Below, piece after piece: positions 41,226-50,026 of a stretch of DNA of 64,000 nucleotides. Both the position numbers and the translations under genes were made by a program. Below the pieces are notes generated by a model, which was given only the letters and a program-made list of their open reading frames with translations, was not told the DNA's origin and did not search any database. This DNA is from Streptomyces seoulensis (GTDB lineage Bacteria; Actinomycetota; Actinomycetes; Streptomycetales; Streptomycetaceae), in assembly GCA_013364255.1 (NCBI GenBank), contig CP054936.1, forward strand, positions 1,764,753-1,828,752, read 5' to 3'. Every line of letters begins with the position of its first letter. The first letter of the stretch is position 1.

Positions 41226-42020
41226 ATGCTCACCATCAGCCAGCTTGCGTCGTACGCCGGGGTGACGGTGCGGGCGGTACGCCACTACCACCGGATCGGG
41301 TTGCTGCCAGAGCCCGAGCGCGACCGGTCCGGATACCGGACCTACGACGCTGCCGCGGTCGTGCGACTGATCCGGATCCGCACCCTCGCAGACGCCGGCG
41401 TGCCGTTGGCCCGGGTGCAGGAACTCCTTGACGCCGGCCCGGAGGACTTCGCCGGCTGCGTCCAGGAGATCGACAGGGCCCTGCGCGCCGAAATCCGGCG
41501 GTTGCAGGACACTCGCAGCCGACTCGCCAGACTCGCCGCCGGAGAGCACCTGGCGCTTCCGCAGAGCGTCGTGGACTACCTCGACCGGCTGCGCGGTCTC
41601 GGCGTTGAGGAGCGGTACATCGAGATGGAGCGGGACGCCTGGATCATGATCGCCGCCCAGGTGCCGCACTCGATCGACTCCGTGATCGCCAAGAAGCACG
41701 AGGAGCTGGACGACCCCGACATGGTGAAGCTTTACAGCCTTCTCAGCGGGGCACTCGACTGGCCGGCCGACGACCCGCGGATCGTCGAGGTCGCCGACAT
41801 CATGGAGCGCTTGATGGTTCGCGCCGTGGAGGCCGGCAGGGTGGGTGCCGACGACGGCATCGACGACCAGTTCGTCGACCTGCTGGACTCGACCATGGTC
41901 GAGTCCTCACCGCACGCCGCGCGGCTGTTGGCAATCCTGGAGGAGCGAGGCTGGAGGGGCTGGACCCGCATCGAGCGAGTGCCTGCCGAGAGGCTCAGTA
42001 CTGAGCTGCCGCCATCGTGA
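41226..42020 (+). CDS. MerR family transcriptional regulator
   Basis: This 264-aa regulator has its N-terminal winged helix at residues 1-70: MLTISQLASYAGVTVRAVRH, HRIGLLPEPERDRSGYRTYD and IRIRTLADAGVPLARVQELL. A coiled-coil dimerisation helix (EIDRALRAEIRRLQDTRSRL) and a long helical effector domain follow. It begins 15 bp after the permease stop and is probably cotranscribed with the exporter, which it likely controls in response to the drug. Confidence 0.93.
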   Translation: MLTISQLASYAGVTVRAVRHYHRIGLLPEPERDRSGYRTYDAAAVVRLIRIRTLADAGVPLARVQELLDAGPEDFAGCVQEIDRALRAEIRRLQDTRSRLARLAAGEHLALPQSVVDYLDRLRGLGVEERYIEMERDAWIMIAAQVPHSIDSVIAKKHEELDDPDMVKLYSLLSGALDWPADDPRIVEVADIMERLMVRAVEAGRVGADDGIDDQFVDLLDSTMVESSPHAARLLAILEERGWRGWTRIERVPAERLSTELPPS

Positions 42021-42087
42021 AGGCAGGTCAGGGTCCTGGAGTGACCCTATTGGGGGTGCACGTGCTTTCCGGGGGAGGCCGTCTGCC

Positions 42088-43315
42088 TCAGTGAGGAACA
42101 GGGCCGGCGCGGTGGGGGTGGGCAGCGTGGATGTACTTCATGGCAGTGGTGATGGAGATTCTGAAGATACGGACGAGGTGGACGGGATCTTCGGTCTCGC
42201 GGGCCTCGTCCAGGATTCTGTCGGCGCGAACTGCGCGCAGGGTCAGACCGGCGGGATCGAAGCGCCTGTAGACGTAGTCCGCGGAGACAGGATCGGTCGC
42301 GCTGGCGGTCTGTTGAGTGACCAGGAGGTGCGCGTTGACGGTGCGTGGCCAACGCTGATGGCGGTAGCGGAGCCAAGCGTGCAGTAGGTCAGCTGTGGTG
42401 TTGTCGAGGTGAACGACGTGACGGCCGCGGGGGCGGCGGATCAGAAGTTGCTGTCGGGTGAGCAGAACGTCGGAGAGGACGAGGTCGCGCAGGTCGGTGC
42501 CGCTTGTTGCGTGGAGGGCGACCAAGGCGAGAACCAGACGGGTAGCCGGGTTGGAGCTGGGCTTCAAGAGTCCCGGCCAGCCGGCCGGGGGCCAGAGTTG
42601 TGGGCAACAACTTCCTGACGGGTTATGCGAACGCCGCAGGTGGGGTTGGCGAAGACGAGCTTGGTGTGTTTCAGGGCTCGAAAAAGCGACCGGATCGCCA
42701 CAGCGCGCTCGTGGGCGCGTGGGCCTTTGACCGCGGTGACAGCGGCTGTGACGTCAGCCTCCGTCACCTGACGCAAGGTGGTGTAGCGGGTGGTCCAGTC
42801 AGCGAGTGGCGCGGCCAGGTAGACGAGGTAGCGACGCATAGTGGCGTAGTCGGTGACGCGGTGGTGGGGCCTGCTGGCGCCACGCAAGACCCCGACCCAC
42901 GTGCCGAGTTCGTCGCTGATTCGTGGAGGGAAGGCGGCGATGGTGCGCTGGACGAAAGCCTCGTGGCGGTTGCGCCGCGGCGGCGAGGTGACGAGCTGTT
43001 CGCGTTGCTCCAGGAAGGCGAGAAGCCCGCGAATGCGCCCCGTGCCACCGAACACGCGGTGCATTGCCCGGAGCTCATCCTCGCGGAAGACGGTGTCGGC
43101 GCCCAGCCAGGTGGCGGCCACTCGTAGAACCCGAGCCATCGGCTCGTGGACTTTCTGGTGCCAGCGGTTCTCGGAGGTGTATCGGGCGAAGTCCGCCAGG
43201 AGGGCCTTCACCGGCGGTAGCAGGGCCAGCAGCAGGGCTCCGGCCAGCGGGCGCCAGTCCCGCTTGATCTCGAAGATCGTCGCCTGACCTCCAAGTACGG
43301 CTGGCGGACTGAGCT
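42088..43315 (-). pseudogene. Broken tyrosine recombinase (integrase)
   Basis: The upstream frame (from about 43315) reads ATIFEIKRDWRPLAGALLLA, ARYTSENRWHQKVHEPMARV and AHERAVAIRSLFRALKHTKL. It ends near 42600, where the sequence passes through a second frame (LPTTLAPGRLAG) and into a third that starts KPSSNPATRLVLALVALHAT. That third frame continues to the catalytic region (DYVYRRFDPAGLTLRAVRAD RIL, then ITTAMKYIHA with the likely Tyr nucleophile), ending at 42088. Two frameshifts separate the halves. The N-terminal start is also missing because the frame is cut near the IS5-type element at 43316-44160. The enzyme should be inactive. Confidence 0.8.
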
Positions 43316-43347
43316 GTGACCGACTCGACCAGGAACAGTGAGCGTTT

Positions 43348-44097
43348 TCAGCGTTGCCTCTCCAGGGTGAGGACGGCGGCGGCGATGACGCTCATGCGGT
43401 TGGGGCTGCAGCGGGCTCGACGGAAGACGCGCCAGGACTTCAGTCTCGCGACGCTTCGTTCGACTGGCGCCCGCGCCGCCGACAGGGCCCGGTTGATCGT
43501 CTGCTGAGTCGCGGTGAGGTCCTGGTGCGGGAGCCGTCTAGCCGGCGTGGTCACCCAGGAGCCGGCGCCGATGTAGGCGCGGTCGGCGAGAACGGGAATG
43601 CCCTGGCGTTCGCAGATCCGGATGATGCGGTGGGTGCGGGCCGCGGTCAGGTCGTGGGTGCGGCCGGGAAGGGCGGGCGAGATCCACAGCAGCCTGCCCG
43701 CGGGATCGGCCACGACCTGCACGTTCACCCCGTGACGGCGGTGCTTCTGCGAGAAGTCGGCCCGGCTGTCGCCGACCCGGTCGCACTCGGCGAGCGTCCC
43801 GTCGAGCAGGACGTGCTCGGGATCGGTCTCCCGCAAGACCCGCAGCAGGCCGGGTGCCCGGCGGGAGAGGTGGCCGACGACGGTGTTGACGTAGGCGTGG
43901 GCGGTGCCGACGGATATGCCGAAGCCGGCGGCGATCTGCGCGAGCGGGTCGTGCCGGCGCAGGTAGACCAGGGCGACGAGAGCACGTTGGTGAGGCGGGA
44001 GCTTGCAGCGGCGGTCACCCTCACGGGTGACGATGAGCATGGTTACCCACTCGACCAGGGCGTGAGGCAGGTTGAGTGCGGCAGGATAGAAAACCAA
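43348..44097 (-). CDS. IS5 family transposase (DDE)
   Basis: This 249-aa transposase has an N-terminal helix-turn-helix ([40 protein letters not shown]) and a DDE catalytic core: Asp in [14 protein letters not shown], Asp in [15 protein letters not shown], and Glu in [18 protein letters not shown]. The sequence appears intact and could be active. It belongs to a common Streptomyces IS5-type group. The element lies between the truncated integrase and a broken acetyltransferase and has probably contributed to both disruptions. Its exact ends were not determined. Confidence 0.9.
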   Translation of the reverse strand: MVFYPAALNLPHALVEWVTMLIVTREGDRRCKLPPHQRALVALVYLRRHDPLAQIAAGFGISVGTAHAYVNTVVGHLSRRAPGLLRVLRETDPEHVLLDGTLAECDRVGDSRADFSQKHRRHGVNVQVVADPAGRLLWISPALPGRTHDLTAARTHRIIRICERQGIPVLADRAYIGAGSWVTTPARRLPHQDLTATQQTINRALSAARAPVERSVARLKSWRVFRRARCSPNRMSVIAAAVLTLERQR

Positions 44098-44159
44098 CGA
44101 GGCTCCTGAGCTGATGAGTTGAGACGTCGAACACCTCTCTCAACGGCACAGGAGCCTCG
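44098..44159. repeat. Nested inverted repeats upstream of the IS5-type transposase
   Basis: Outer arms CGAGGCTCCTG (44098-44108) and CAGGAGCCTCG (44149-44159) enclose inner arms GTTGAGA (44118-44124) and TCTCAAC (44138-44144), all perfect. The outer left arm abuts the transposase start codon. This is either an IS end structure or a hairpin that shields the transposase start from outside transcription. Confidence 0.6.
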
Positions 44160-44319
44160 TGCGTTGCGGGACGTCGGCCCGTCACCCGATCAGTGGCCGC
44201 TCTGAAAGAGCTCAGTCCATCCCCGCCACGTATACCTCGATCGTCTCGCATGAAAGATCGCGAAATGCCGATGGGTCGCCGCCGCGCCTTCTTGCGTGGC
44301 AATGGACAGCCTTGTTGGC

Positions 44320-44810
44320 GCAAATCCAGCATGTAGAAGACCTTGTCGTAGCGGCGTTCGCCGACGGCGACGAAGTCGGGCAGACGGCCGTACTCGGTGA
44401 AGCCCAGCGACCGGTAGAGGCGCAGGGCATTGGTGTTGTCGCCACGGGCATCCAGGGTGAGGACCTCGATACCAGTCTGGCTGGCGTCAGCGATCAAGGC
44501 TCCGCTATGCCCGACCAGCTGACTGCCGAGATAAGCGGCACGCACGGCCGCATCCCCGGCCTGCACCGCGGAGACGACGTGACCGAGAAGCTCTGTCACC
44601 TCATCCGGCGAGGGTGGTTCGACCCAGCCCAACGGGGCACCTCTGCTGAGGACAGACAGCAGTACACCGACAGCGTCGCGGGCGTCAGCCAGGCGGAGGT
44701 GGAGCCGTCAGGGCAGACGCTCCAGATGGAAGACACCTGCTTCCCGGCCCGCCCGGAATACGAGAACGTATGTCCGGGCGAACCGGTTGGCCTCCGCCAC
44801 TGAACCTCCC
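44320..44810 (-). pseudogene. Broken GNAT acetyltransferase
   Basis: A first frame (44832-44596) and a second (from 44632) together encode acetyltransferase-like text. The C-terminal part is clear: IEVLTLDARGDNTNALRLYR SLGFTEYGRL (in two parts) and YDKVFYMLDLR. The expected acetyl-CoA loop (Q/RxxGxG) between SQLVG and ALIADASQTG is missing, indicating an internal deletion of about 35 residues in addition to the frameshift near 44620. The 3' end runs toward the IS5-type element. Confidence 0.7.
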
Positions 44811-45047
44811 ACCGAGCGCAGGTGGAGGACATAGGCCACCGATTCCATCCGCTCCGCTATCAGAATAGCGGCCAGCGGTTTTCGGAGCGCTCGAACCCTG
44901 CGCTGCGTAACCGTTCCGCCAGACCGTCAGCCGGCCGAACACCCAGCTGCTCACCGACCTGCACGTCCCGGCCCACCACGCCCATCTTCGCCGAGCGAAG
45001 CTCGACCAGCTCTCCAGTTGGCCTCCAGGCTGAGGCGGCTGAACAGA

Positions 45048-45090
45048 CGCGGGGCCCTCGGCAAGCGGTGCGCGTGCAGAGGGCCCCGCG
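45048..45090 (-). terminator. Strong hairpin after the lipoprotein gene
   Basis: CGCGGGGCCCTC (45048-45059) and GAGGGCCCCGCG (45079-45090) are perfect 12-bp arms around a 19-nt loop. It lies about 130 nt beyond the stop of the minus-strand lipoprotein gene and probably ends the three-gene cassette. Confidence 0.7.
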
Positions 45091-45217
45091 GATGACCGTT
45101 CCCGCAACACCTACCGCAGTCCTGGCGCCCTGCTCGCCGGATGCCCGCATCGACGTAGGCCGGTCCGGCCGTCAACGTCGGCAACGGGCCCGGTGCCGTG
45201 CTCGACTGAGACCGAGG

Positions 45218-45727
45218 TCAGAACGCCTTCAGATAGACCCGGGCCTGATTGTCCTTGAGCGCCTGGACATAGATGTCGATCCACTGCACGTTCTTGCGGC
45301 GATCGTCTTTCACGCACGGTGGGCAGACACCGGCCGAGCGGGCTCCCTTCAGCGTTTGCGGCTCGGCCAACTGGAGGTGCCGGAACAGCTCGCCATCCGG
45401 CGCGAAGTCAGCCTTCTTCACCTTCAGCGGTTCTTCGGGACGAAGGTCCGCCGCGATGCCTTCGGCGTTCTTCTCGCTGGTGACGAACGAGAGGAGGTAG
45501 ATGTCCTCCTGGGGGTTGATCTGCACAGCTCCTTTGACCTCGGTCGCGCCCTTGGGCGTCGTCACATTCATGAACGCTGACGCCTCGGGCGCGCCGGCGT
45601 TCTCGTTCCACCGCGAGTCGCGCCCGTCGGTCGCACGGCGATCGTCCGTGTCCGGGCTGGAGCAGGCGGACAGCAGAAGGGTGGCTGCCACTGCCGCGAT
45701 GAGGAGGGCGCCTCGTGTGATCGTCAC
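45218..45727 (-). CDS. Lipoprotein, last gene of the WXG-type cassette
   Basis: This 169-aa protein has a lipoprotein signal peptide, TITRGALLIAAVAATLLLSA CSS (in two parts), with lipobox LLSAC. A globular domain without a recognised family follows (VKGAVQINPQEDIYLLSFVT, GELFRHLQLAEPQTLKGARS, VQWIDIYVQALKDNQARVYL). Two cysteines in GVCPPCV are close enough to pair. The GTG at 45727 overlaps the stop of the upstream WXG-motif gene, so production is coupled to it. Coupling of an exported lipoprotein to a secreted effector-like protein is typical of immunity or secretion-partner genes; that role is inference. Confidence 0.8.
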   Translation of the reverse strand: MTITRGALLIAAVAATLLLSACSSPDTDDRRATDGRDSRWNENAGAPEASAFMNVTTPKGATEVKGAVQINPQEDIYLLSFVTSEKNAEGIAADLRPEEPLKVKKADFAPDGELFRHLQLAEPQTLKGARSAGVCPPCVKDDRRKNVQWIDIYVQALKDNQARVYLKAF

Positions 45728-47181
45728 CGGTTCTCCTCGTCGCCGCGGGAGACGTCGCTGCGGGTTCCCTCTCGTCCTTGGTTCGGCGGGTTCACCGTCG
45801 GTTTCGCATCGCTGTCCAGGTCGTACGTGTACGGGGAACTGCTGCCTCGCATGTCGAACTCCCGAGCAAGTCCGGTCTTGTGCAACCGTCCCATCTCGGA
45901 GTCCGGGATCACCACGCCTCCGGGGAAGGTGGTCGACTTGCCGGCGTCCCAGTTGTACCGGTCCCACACGTTTGCCTGGTAGTCGAGCGAAACCCTGGGC
46001 TTGCCGTCCGCTCCGGGGGTGACGGTGACCATCCCCGACACGTTCTGCTGGTGGGAGCCGACCGCGTGGAACCACTCGTCACTCCGGAAGGTGCGACCGA
46101 CCGCCTTGCTCTCCACCGGCACGACAACGGTCTTGTCGCCACCGGCTTTCTCGAAGGCATCGAGCCCTTGCTGTCGCCACGCGTCCTGGTTCTGGGCGAT
46201 GTGGACCGAGACATCATCGCGAAATCCGGGATCATCCTTGAGGATGCGGTCGATGTCGAGGTCCAGCGGGTCACCCGATGCGCTCAGGTAGTGCTCCATG
46301 TTGCGCGACGCGGCGTTCTCCCCGCCGAAGTCGCCGCCGGCCGCGACGGCCTGCGCGCGGGCCAGGTACCACAGATCCTTGGCCGTGGGCTTCTCGGTGT
46401 CGAAGGCTCCGGACCCCGCGTCAGCAGCATGCCACTGGTACAGCGGGCTCATGACCCCCGCCTTCCGCAACTCGTCGCCCTTCTCCTGAAGCAGGATGCC
46501 GCGCGTGACAGGATCGAGCCCGCGCCACCACTCGGCGACCTCCTTCTTGCCCTTGGGGACGTGTTGCGCCTTCGCCCTCTCCGCAAGCGACGGGTAAGGG
46601 TCGGAATTGGCTTCCCGGTTGAAACCGCCGATCGTGCCGTCCAAGGGGTCCCTGTCCTGCATCACGGAGGCAAGAGCGAGTTTGAACCCTTCGTCCGCCT
46701 CGTTCAGGGCCGCCACCGCCGAGTCCAGTTGCGCGGCCCATCCGGCAGCAGCCTTGTGGATGCTCTCCTGACAGTCACGATCGTGCGCGTAGGCCATGTA
46801 CTCGCTGTGAGCCAGCTTGGACGTGTCGAAGCCGACGGCGCCTTGCTCGGACACCTTCATGCCGGCCTTCACCGCGTCCTCTCGGACGTACTCGATCTTC
46901 TTGCGAAGACGGCTCAATTCGGCGTGCGCGGCCCTGAGTAGATCGGCCACGGCCTGCGCCTCGCTCTGGGCCCCCTGGTACTCCTTCCACGTCACGTCGA
47001 AGCGCGCGGCGCCGGCGCCGGCACTTAGGCCCACCCACGTGTTACCGAGGGAGATGCCATGTACTTCCTGTTCGTAGGTCCGCGCGAGTTTGTCGAAGTC
47101 CTTGGCCATGGCGGCCCAGTCGTCGGCAGCCGTGGTGAGTTTCGACAGGTCGGTGCCCATGATCTCGTAGTACGTCACCAT
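45724..47181 (-). CDS. WXG-motif (type VII secretion-like) effector candidate
   Basis: This 485-aa protein has an N-terminal all-helical domain of about 120 residues built like a WXG100/LXG module. It is two long helices around a turn containing TWVGLSAG, where Trp49-Val50-Gly51 is a W-x-G motif. A second helical stretch follows (AVAALNEADEGFKLALASVM), then a linker and a C-terminal beta-rich domain with VGRTFRSDEWFHAVGSHQQN, VTVTPGADGKPRVSLDYQAN, YNWDAGKSTTFPGGVVIPDS and GLAREFDMRGSSSPYTYDLD. There is no Sec signal peptide. I do not recognise the C-terminal domain. The start ATG 47181 could also be the second Met at 47160. It lies between a small helical gene and a lipoprotein gene in one coupled cassette. 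Confidence 0.7.
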   Translation of the reverse strand: MVTYYEIMGTDLSKLTTAADDWAAMAKDFDKLARTYEQEVHGISLGNTWVGLSAGAGAARFDVTWKEYQGAQSEAQAVADLLRAAHAELSRLRKKIEYVREDAVKAGMKVSEQGAVGFDTSKLAHSEYMAYAHDRDCQESIHKAAAGWAAQLDSAVAALNEADEGFKLALASVMQDRDPLDGTIGGFNREANSDPYPSLAERAKAQHVPKGKKEVAEWWRGLDPVTRGILLQEKGDELRKAGVMSPLYQWHAADAGSGAFDTEKPTAKDLWYLARAQAVAAGGDFGGENAASRNMEHYLSASGDPLDLDIDRILKDDPGFRDDVSVHIAQNQDAWRQQGLDAFEKAGGDKTVVVPVESKAVGRTFRSDEWFHAVGSHQQNVSGMVTVTPGADGKPRVSLDYQANVWDRYNWDAGKSTTFPGGVVIPDSEMGRLHKTGLAREFDMRGSSSPYTYDLDSDAKPTVNPPNQGREGTRSDVSRGDEENR

Positions 47182-47228
47182 GACTGAACTCCCGTTACAG
47201 CGCCCGCGGTTTCGTTGGACTTGTGCGA

Positions 47229-47645
47229 TCAGAACGAGTCGAGCGCGGAGGACTTGCGGATGCCCAGTTCCACGCCGGTGTCCGTGTTCCGCAGCAGCGT
47301 ATTCGTGGCGCGCAACGCGGCCTTCTCTGAACCGAGCCGGTTCATCAGCGTCGCGAGCTGTTCGCTCCACGTCGTACGCGCGGTCTTCAGAGCAGGTCCG
47401 GTGAGCCACCCCTCAAACTCCCGTGCGGCCGCCCCCGTGCTCTCACGCGCCTGGGTGCCGTCCCTGTGAGTGTCAGGCTCCAGATGCCTTTCGATCGCCT
47501 CGGCTGCCTTCTTCTTCTCCGCGGGGCTCGAAGCGAGATCCTTGCCGCCGGACGGGGAGCCTCCACCGCCATCGAGCGGGGCCGCGCTGTTCAGACGCAT
47601 CCGGGGCGGCGCCGCAGCGCTCGGCGATATGTCATGTTCGGTCAT
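47229..47645 (-). CDS. Small helical protein, probable partner of the WXG-motif protein
   Basis: This 138-aa protein has a disordered, Pro/Gly-rich N-terminus. Two helices follow around a turn (AEKKKAAEAIERHLEPDTHR, AREFEGWLTGPALKTARTTW SEQLATLMNRLG in parts), with a central FEGWLTG that resembles the W-x-G turn of ESX substrates. A C-terminal tail follows (ALRATNTLLRNTDTGVELGI). It starts at ATG 47645 after GGGGGAG and ends 47 bp before the larger WXG-motif gene. By position and shape it is a likely heterodimer partner for secretion. Confidence 0.65.
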   Translation of the reverse strand: MTEHDISPSAAAPPRMRLNSAAPLDGGGGSPSGGKDLASSPAEKKKAAEAIERHLEPDTHRDGTQARESTGAAAREFEGWLTGPALKTARTTWSEQLATLMNRLGSEKAALRATNTLLRNTDTGVELGIRKSSALDSF

Positions 47646-47849
47646 GATCGCTCCCCCGAGTGTGATCAGATGCCGCGACTCTACATGAGGTGCGGTCAGG
47701 GTCCCTTCACTGAGGCTGCGTTCGCGCAGGTGACGCCGGAGTTGGGCCCAGAAGGCCTCGGTCTCGCTGTCGTCGGCCATGACGTCGACGACGTCGCGGC
47801 CGCCGTCCTGGGTGGGCGGGGCGGGGCGGGGCCGCGGCCGGCGGTCGTG

Positions 47850-48158
47850 ACGATGCCCGGAACTTCCTGTACGCCGCCGTGACCAGCACGGCCAGCAGCA
47901 GCCCGAGCGTGTCAGTGAACAGGTGCCGCTTGCGTCCGCCTTCACCGACGGCGAGTCGATGACCGCCGCGCTCGGCTCCTGGTCACGGTCCTCGGCCCGG
48001 CGGACGGCCTCCCGCAGCCGGTCGTGCAGCTCGGCCACGAGCCCCGCATCCCGTCAGCGGGCGAAGAAGGCTTACACCCGCGGCCAGGGTGGGAAGTCGG
48101 ACGGCATCGCCCGCCACTTGATGCCGTTGTCGACGAGGTAGCGGATCGCGTCGATCAT
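47850..48158 (-). pseudogene. IS5-type transposase remnant, C-terminal side of nested IS
   Basis: Minus-strand codons read AIRYLVDNGIKWRAMPSDFP, then a stop, AFFAR, a second stop, and AGLVAELHDRLREAVRRAED, EPSAAVIDSPSVKADA. The two stops replace the Tyr and Trp of the family motif VYAFFARWRDAG. The DDE core beyond is truncated, with only a TDTLGLLLAVLVTAA-like trace near 47890. The other half of this gene lies beyond the IS4-type element at 49902-50026. Confidence 0.8.
48151..48158. repeat. Target site duplication, left copy
   Basis: TCGATCAT here is repeated at 49902-49909 immediately outside the other end of the IS4-type element. Because the next two bases are CC on both sides, a 10-bp duplication with a slightly shorter element is also possible. 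Confidence 0.8.
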
Positions 48159-49901
48159 CCAATGCCGCGAAGTTAAGGCCCCGATGGCAATGTCAAGGGG
48201 TTCGTGAGATGTGGCAGGGCCTCTGCTATCCAGGGGATCGACCAAGATCTTCCTGAGAGAGCAGAGGCCCTGTGGCCCAGTTTGTCACGGGCAGCACGCC
48301 TGACGTGTTCGCGCCCGGTCACCTCGGCGAGTTAACCCAAGTCATCCCACCGGAGCTGGTGGATGCGGTGGTGGAGGAGACCGGAGCCCGCGAGAAACGA
48401 TTGCGGAGTCTGCCATCCCGAGTCGGGGTCTACTTCGTCCTCGCTCTCGGCCTGTTCGAGCATCTGGGTGCCCAGCTGGTGTGGGACAAACTCGTAGCAG
48501 GGCTGAGCGGCAACGTGCCACGGCCGTCCGAGAAGGCACTTCGTGATCTGCGCCGGCGGGTGGGCGTCGCCCCTCTGCAGCGGCTCTTCGACGTGCTGGC
48601 GGGTCCGCTGGCCCAGCCCTCCACCCCTGGAGTGTGCTACCGCCGTTGGCGCACGGTCGCATTCGACGGATGCGGAAGCCTGTCGGTCCCCGACCACGAG
48701 CGCAACAGGTCCTGGCTCGGTCGCGCTGTCCGACGCCATGGCCCGGCAGGTTACCCCCGGCTGATGCTGATGACGCTGTGCGAGACAGGCACCCGCGGCC
48801 TGATCGCAGCAACCTTCGGTCCCGCCGTCAAAGCCGAGAGCGACTACGCCCGGGACCTGACCAGCCACCTCACCCCGGACATGCTCCTTCTGGCAGACCG
48901 CGCATTCGACGGCAACGAGCTCCTGGCCGCCATCACGCGACAGGGCGCGCAGTTTCTGGTGCGCTGCACCAGCACACGACGCCCACCGGTGCTGGCCCTG
49001 CTGCCCGACGGCTCGTACCTCACCCGCATCGGCAGCCTCTCGCTGCGAGTGATCGAGGCCGAGGTCCAAGCACGCACCGTCGACGGCGGCATTTTCGGTG
49101 ACGCCTACCGCCTGCTGACCACACTCACCGACCATCGCGCAGACCCCGCCGCCCGTTTGATGAGCCTCTACCACGAGCGCTGGGAGATCGAGACCGCCTA
49201 TCTGGCACTGCGCCACACCCTCCTTCAAGGCCGGGTGCTGCGTTCGAAGGACCCAGTGGGCCTCTGCCAGGAAGTGTGGGGACTGCTCACCCTCTACCAG
49301 GCACTGCGCTCAATCATGGTGACCGTGGTGGAGACCGAACCCGGCTGCGACCCCGACCGGGCCGGCTTCACCACCGCCCTGGAGGCAGCCCGCGACACCG
49401 TCGTCAGCCTCACCGGAATACTTCCAACAACCGGACCGCACAATTACTCTGACCTGGTCGGACACATCGGCACCCGCATTCTGCGCACGCTCCTTCCCAG
49501 ACGCCGGATGCGGCTTTCCACCCGCATCGTCAAGAGCGGAATCTCCCGCTACCACACCTGGAATCGCGACGGACGCCCCCGCAACAGCACCCCGATCAGC
49601 GCCGTCGAGATCACCGTCCGCCCGCCAGCCCTTCCCGGCACGCAGGCCCCCAGCCAGACGACCTCCAGGCGTTGGGACCAGGTCTGCCGGATCCTGGCGG
49701 CTAGTGCGAATCAAGCCATGCATACCCGAGACATCGCACGCCACCTCGGCCTCACCACCACACCATCCATCAAGAGCCTCACAGCACAACTCTGCTACTG
49801 GACCCGCAACAACCGACTCATCCGTACAGCCCCTGCACCTACAAGATCCCGCTTGCCGAACCCTTGACAGCACCATCGGGGCCTTAACTTCGCGGCATTG
49901 G
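48159..49901. mobile_element. IS4 family insertion sequence, complete
   Basis: The element is 1,743 bp with perfect 29-bp terminal inverted repeats at 48159-48187 and 49873-49901 (tips CCAATGCCGCGAAGTTAAGG). A second matching block, TGTCAAGGGG, lies inside each end after a two- to three-base mismatch. It carries one intact transposase gene and is flanked by an 8-bp direct repeat of target DNA. It is inserted in an older IS5-type transposase gene, whose halves continue in frame order on both sides. Perfect ends and an intact gene suggest a recent insertion. Confidence 0.93.
48272..49867 (+). CDS. IS4 family transposase
   Basis: This 531-aa DDE transposase has an N-terminal domain with PSRVGVYFVLALGLFEHLGA and DNA-binding helices (RPSEKALRDLRRRVGVAPLQ). 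The catalytic residues are Asp in RTVAFDGCGSLSVPD, Asp in MLLLADRAFDGNELL, and Glu in the IS4 Y-2-R-3-E-6-K-like region SLYHERWEIETAYLALR. A C-terminal winged-helix-like tail follows (TRDIARHLGLTTTPSIKSLT). The GTG start at 48272 follows GAGAGAGCAGAGG. The gene is intact and presumably functional. Confidence 0.93.
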   Translation: MAQFVTGSTPDVFAPGHLGELTQVIPPELVDAVVEETGAREKRLRSLPSRVGVYFVLALGLFEHLGAQLVWDKLVAGLSGNVPRPSEKALRDLRRRVGVAPLQRLFDVLAGPLAQPSTPGVCYRRWRTVAFDGCGSLSVPDHERNRSWLGRAVRRHGPAGYPRLMLMTLCETGTRGLIAATFGPAVKAESDYARDLTSHLTPDMLLLADRAFDGNELLAAITRQGAQFLVRCTSTRRPPVLALLPDGSYLTRIGSLSLRVIEAEVQARTVDGGIFGDAYRLLTTLTDHRADPAARLMSLYHERWEIETAYLALRHTLLQGRVLRSKDPVGLCQEVWGLLTLYQALRSIMVTVVETEPGCDPDRAGFTTALEAARDTVVSLTGILPTTGPHNYSDLVGHIGTRILRTLLPRRRMRLSTRIVKSGISRYHTWNRDGRPRNSTPISAVEITVRPPALPGTQAPSQTTSRRWDQVCRILAASANQAMHTRDIARHLGLTTTPSIKSLTAQLCYWTRNNRLIRTAPAPTRSRLPNP

Positions 49902-50026
49902 TCGATCATCCGCCGATGGCAGTAGCCCTCCGGCCGACCGCCCCGGCCGACCGCCCCGGCCGGCCGGCCATCCCGGCACCGGCAGCAGGTCCCGCACAGC
50001 TACCCACTCGGCATCGCCCATGTCCG
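49902..50026 (-). pseudogene. IS5-type transposase remnant, N-terminal side of nested IS
   Basis: The first residues of the interrupted IS5-type transposase are readable as DMGDAEWVAVRDLLPVPGWP and, in another frame after a duplicated GACCGCCCCGGCC block, PEGYCHRRMID. They continue directly into AIRYLVDNG on the far side of the IS4-type element. The 49920-49960 duplication adds a further lesion. Confidence 0.75.

Noticed and set aside
44860..45150. Minus-strand gene ending in RSAGFERSENRWPLF
   Set aside because: The last ~40 codons look protein-like, but the upstream part contains the terminator hairpin and no start or family was found.
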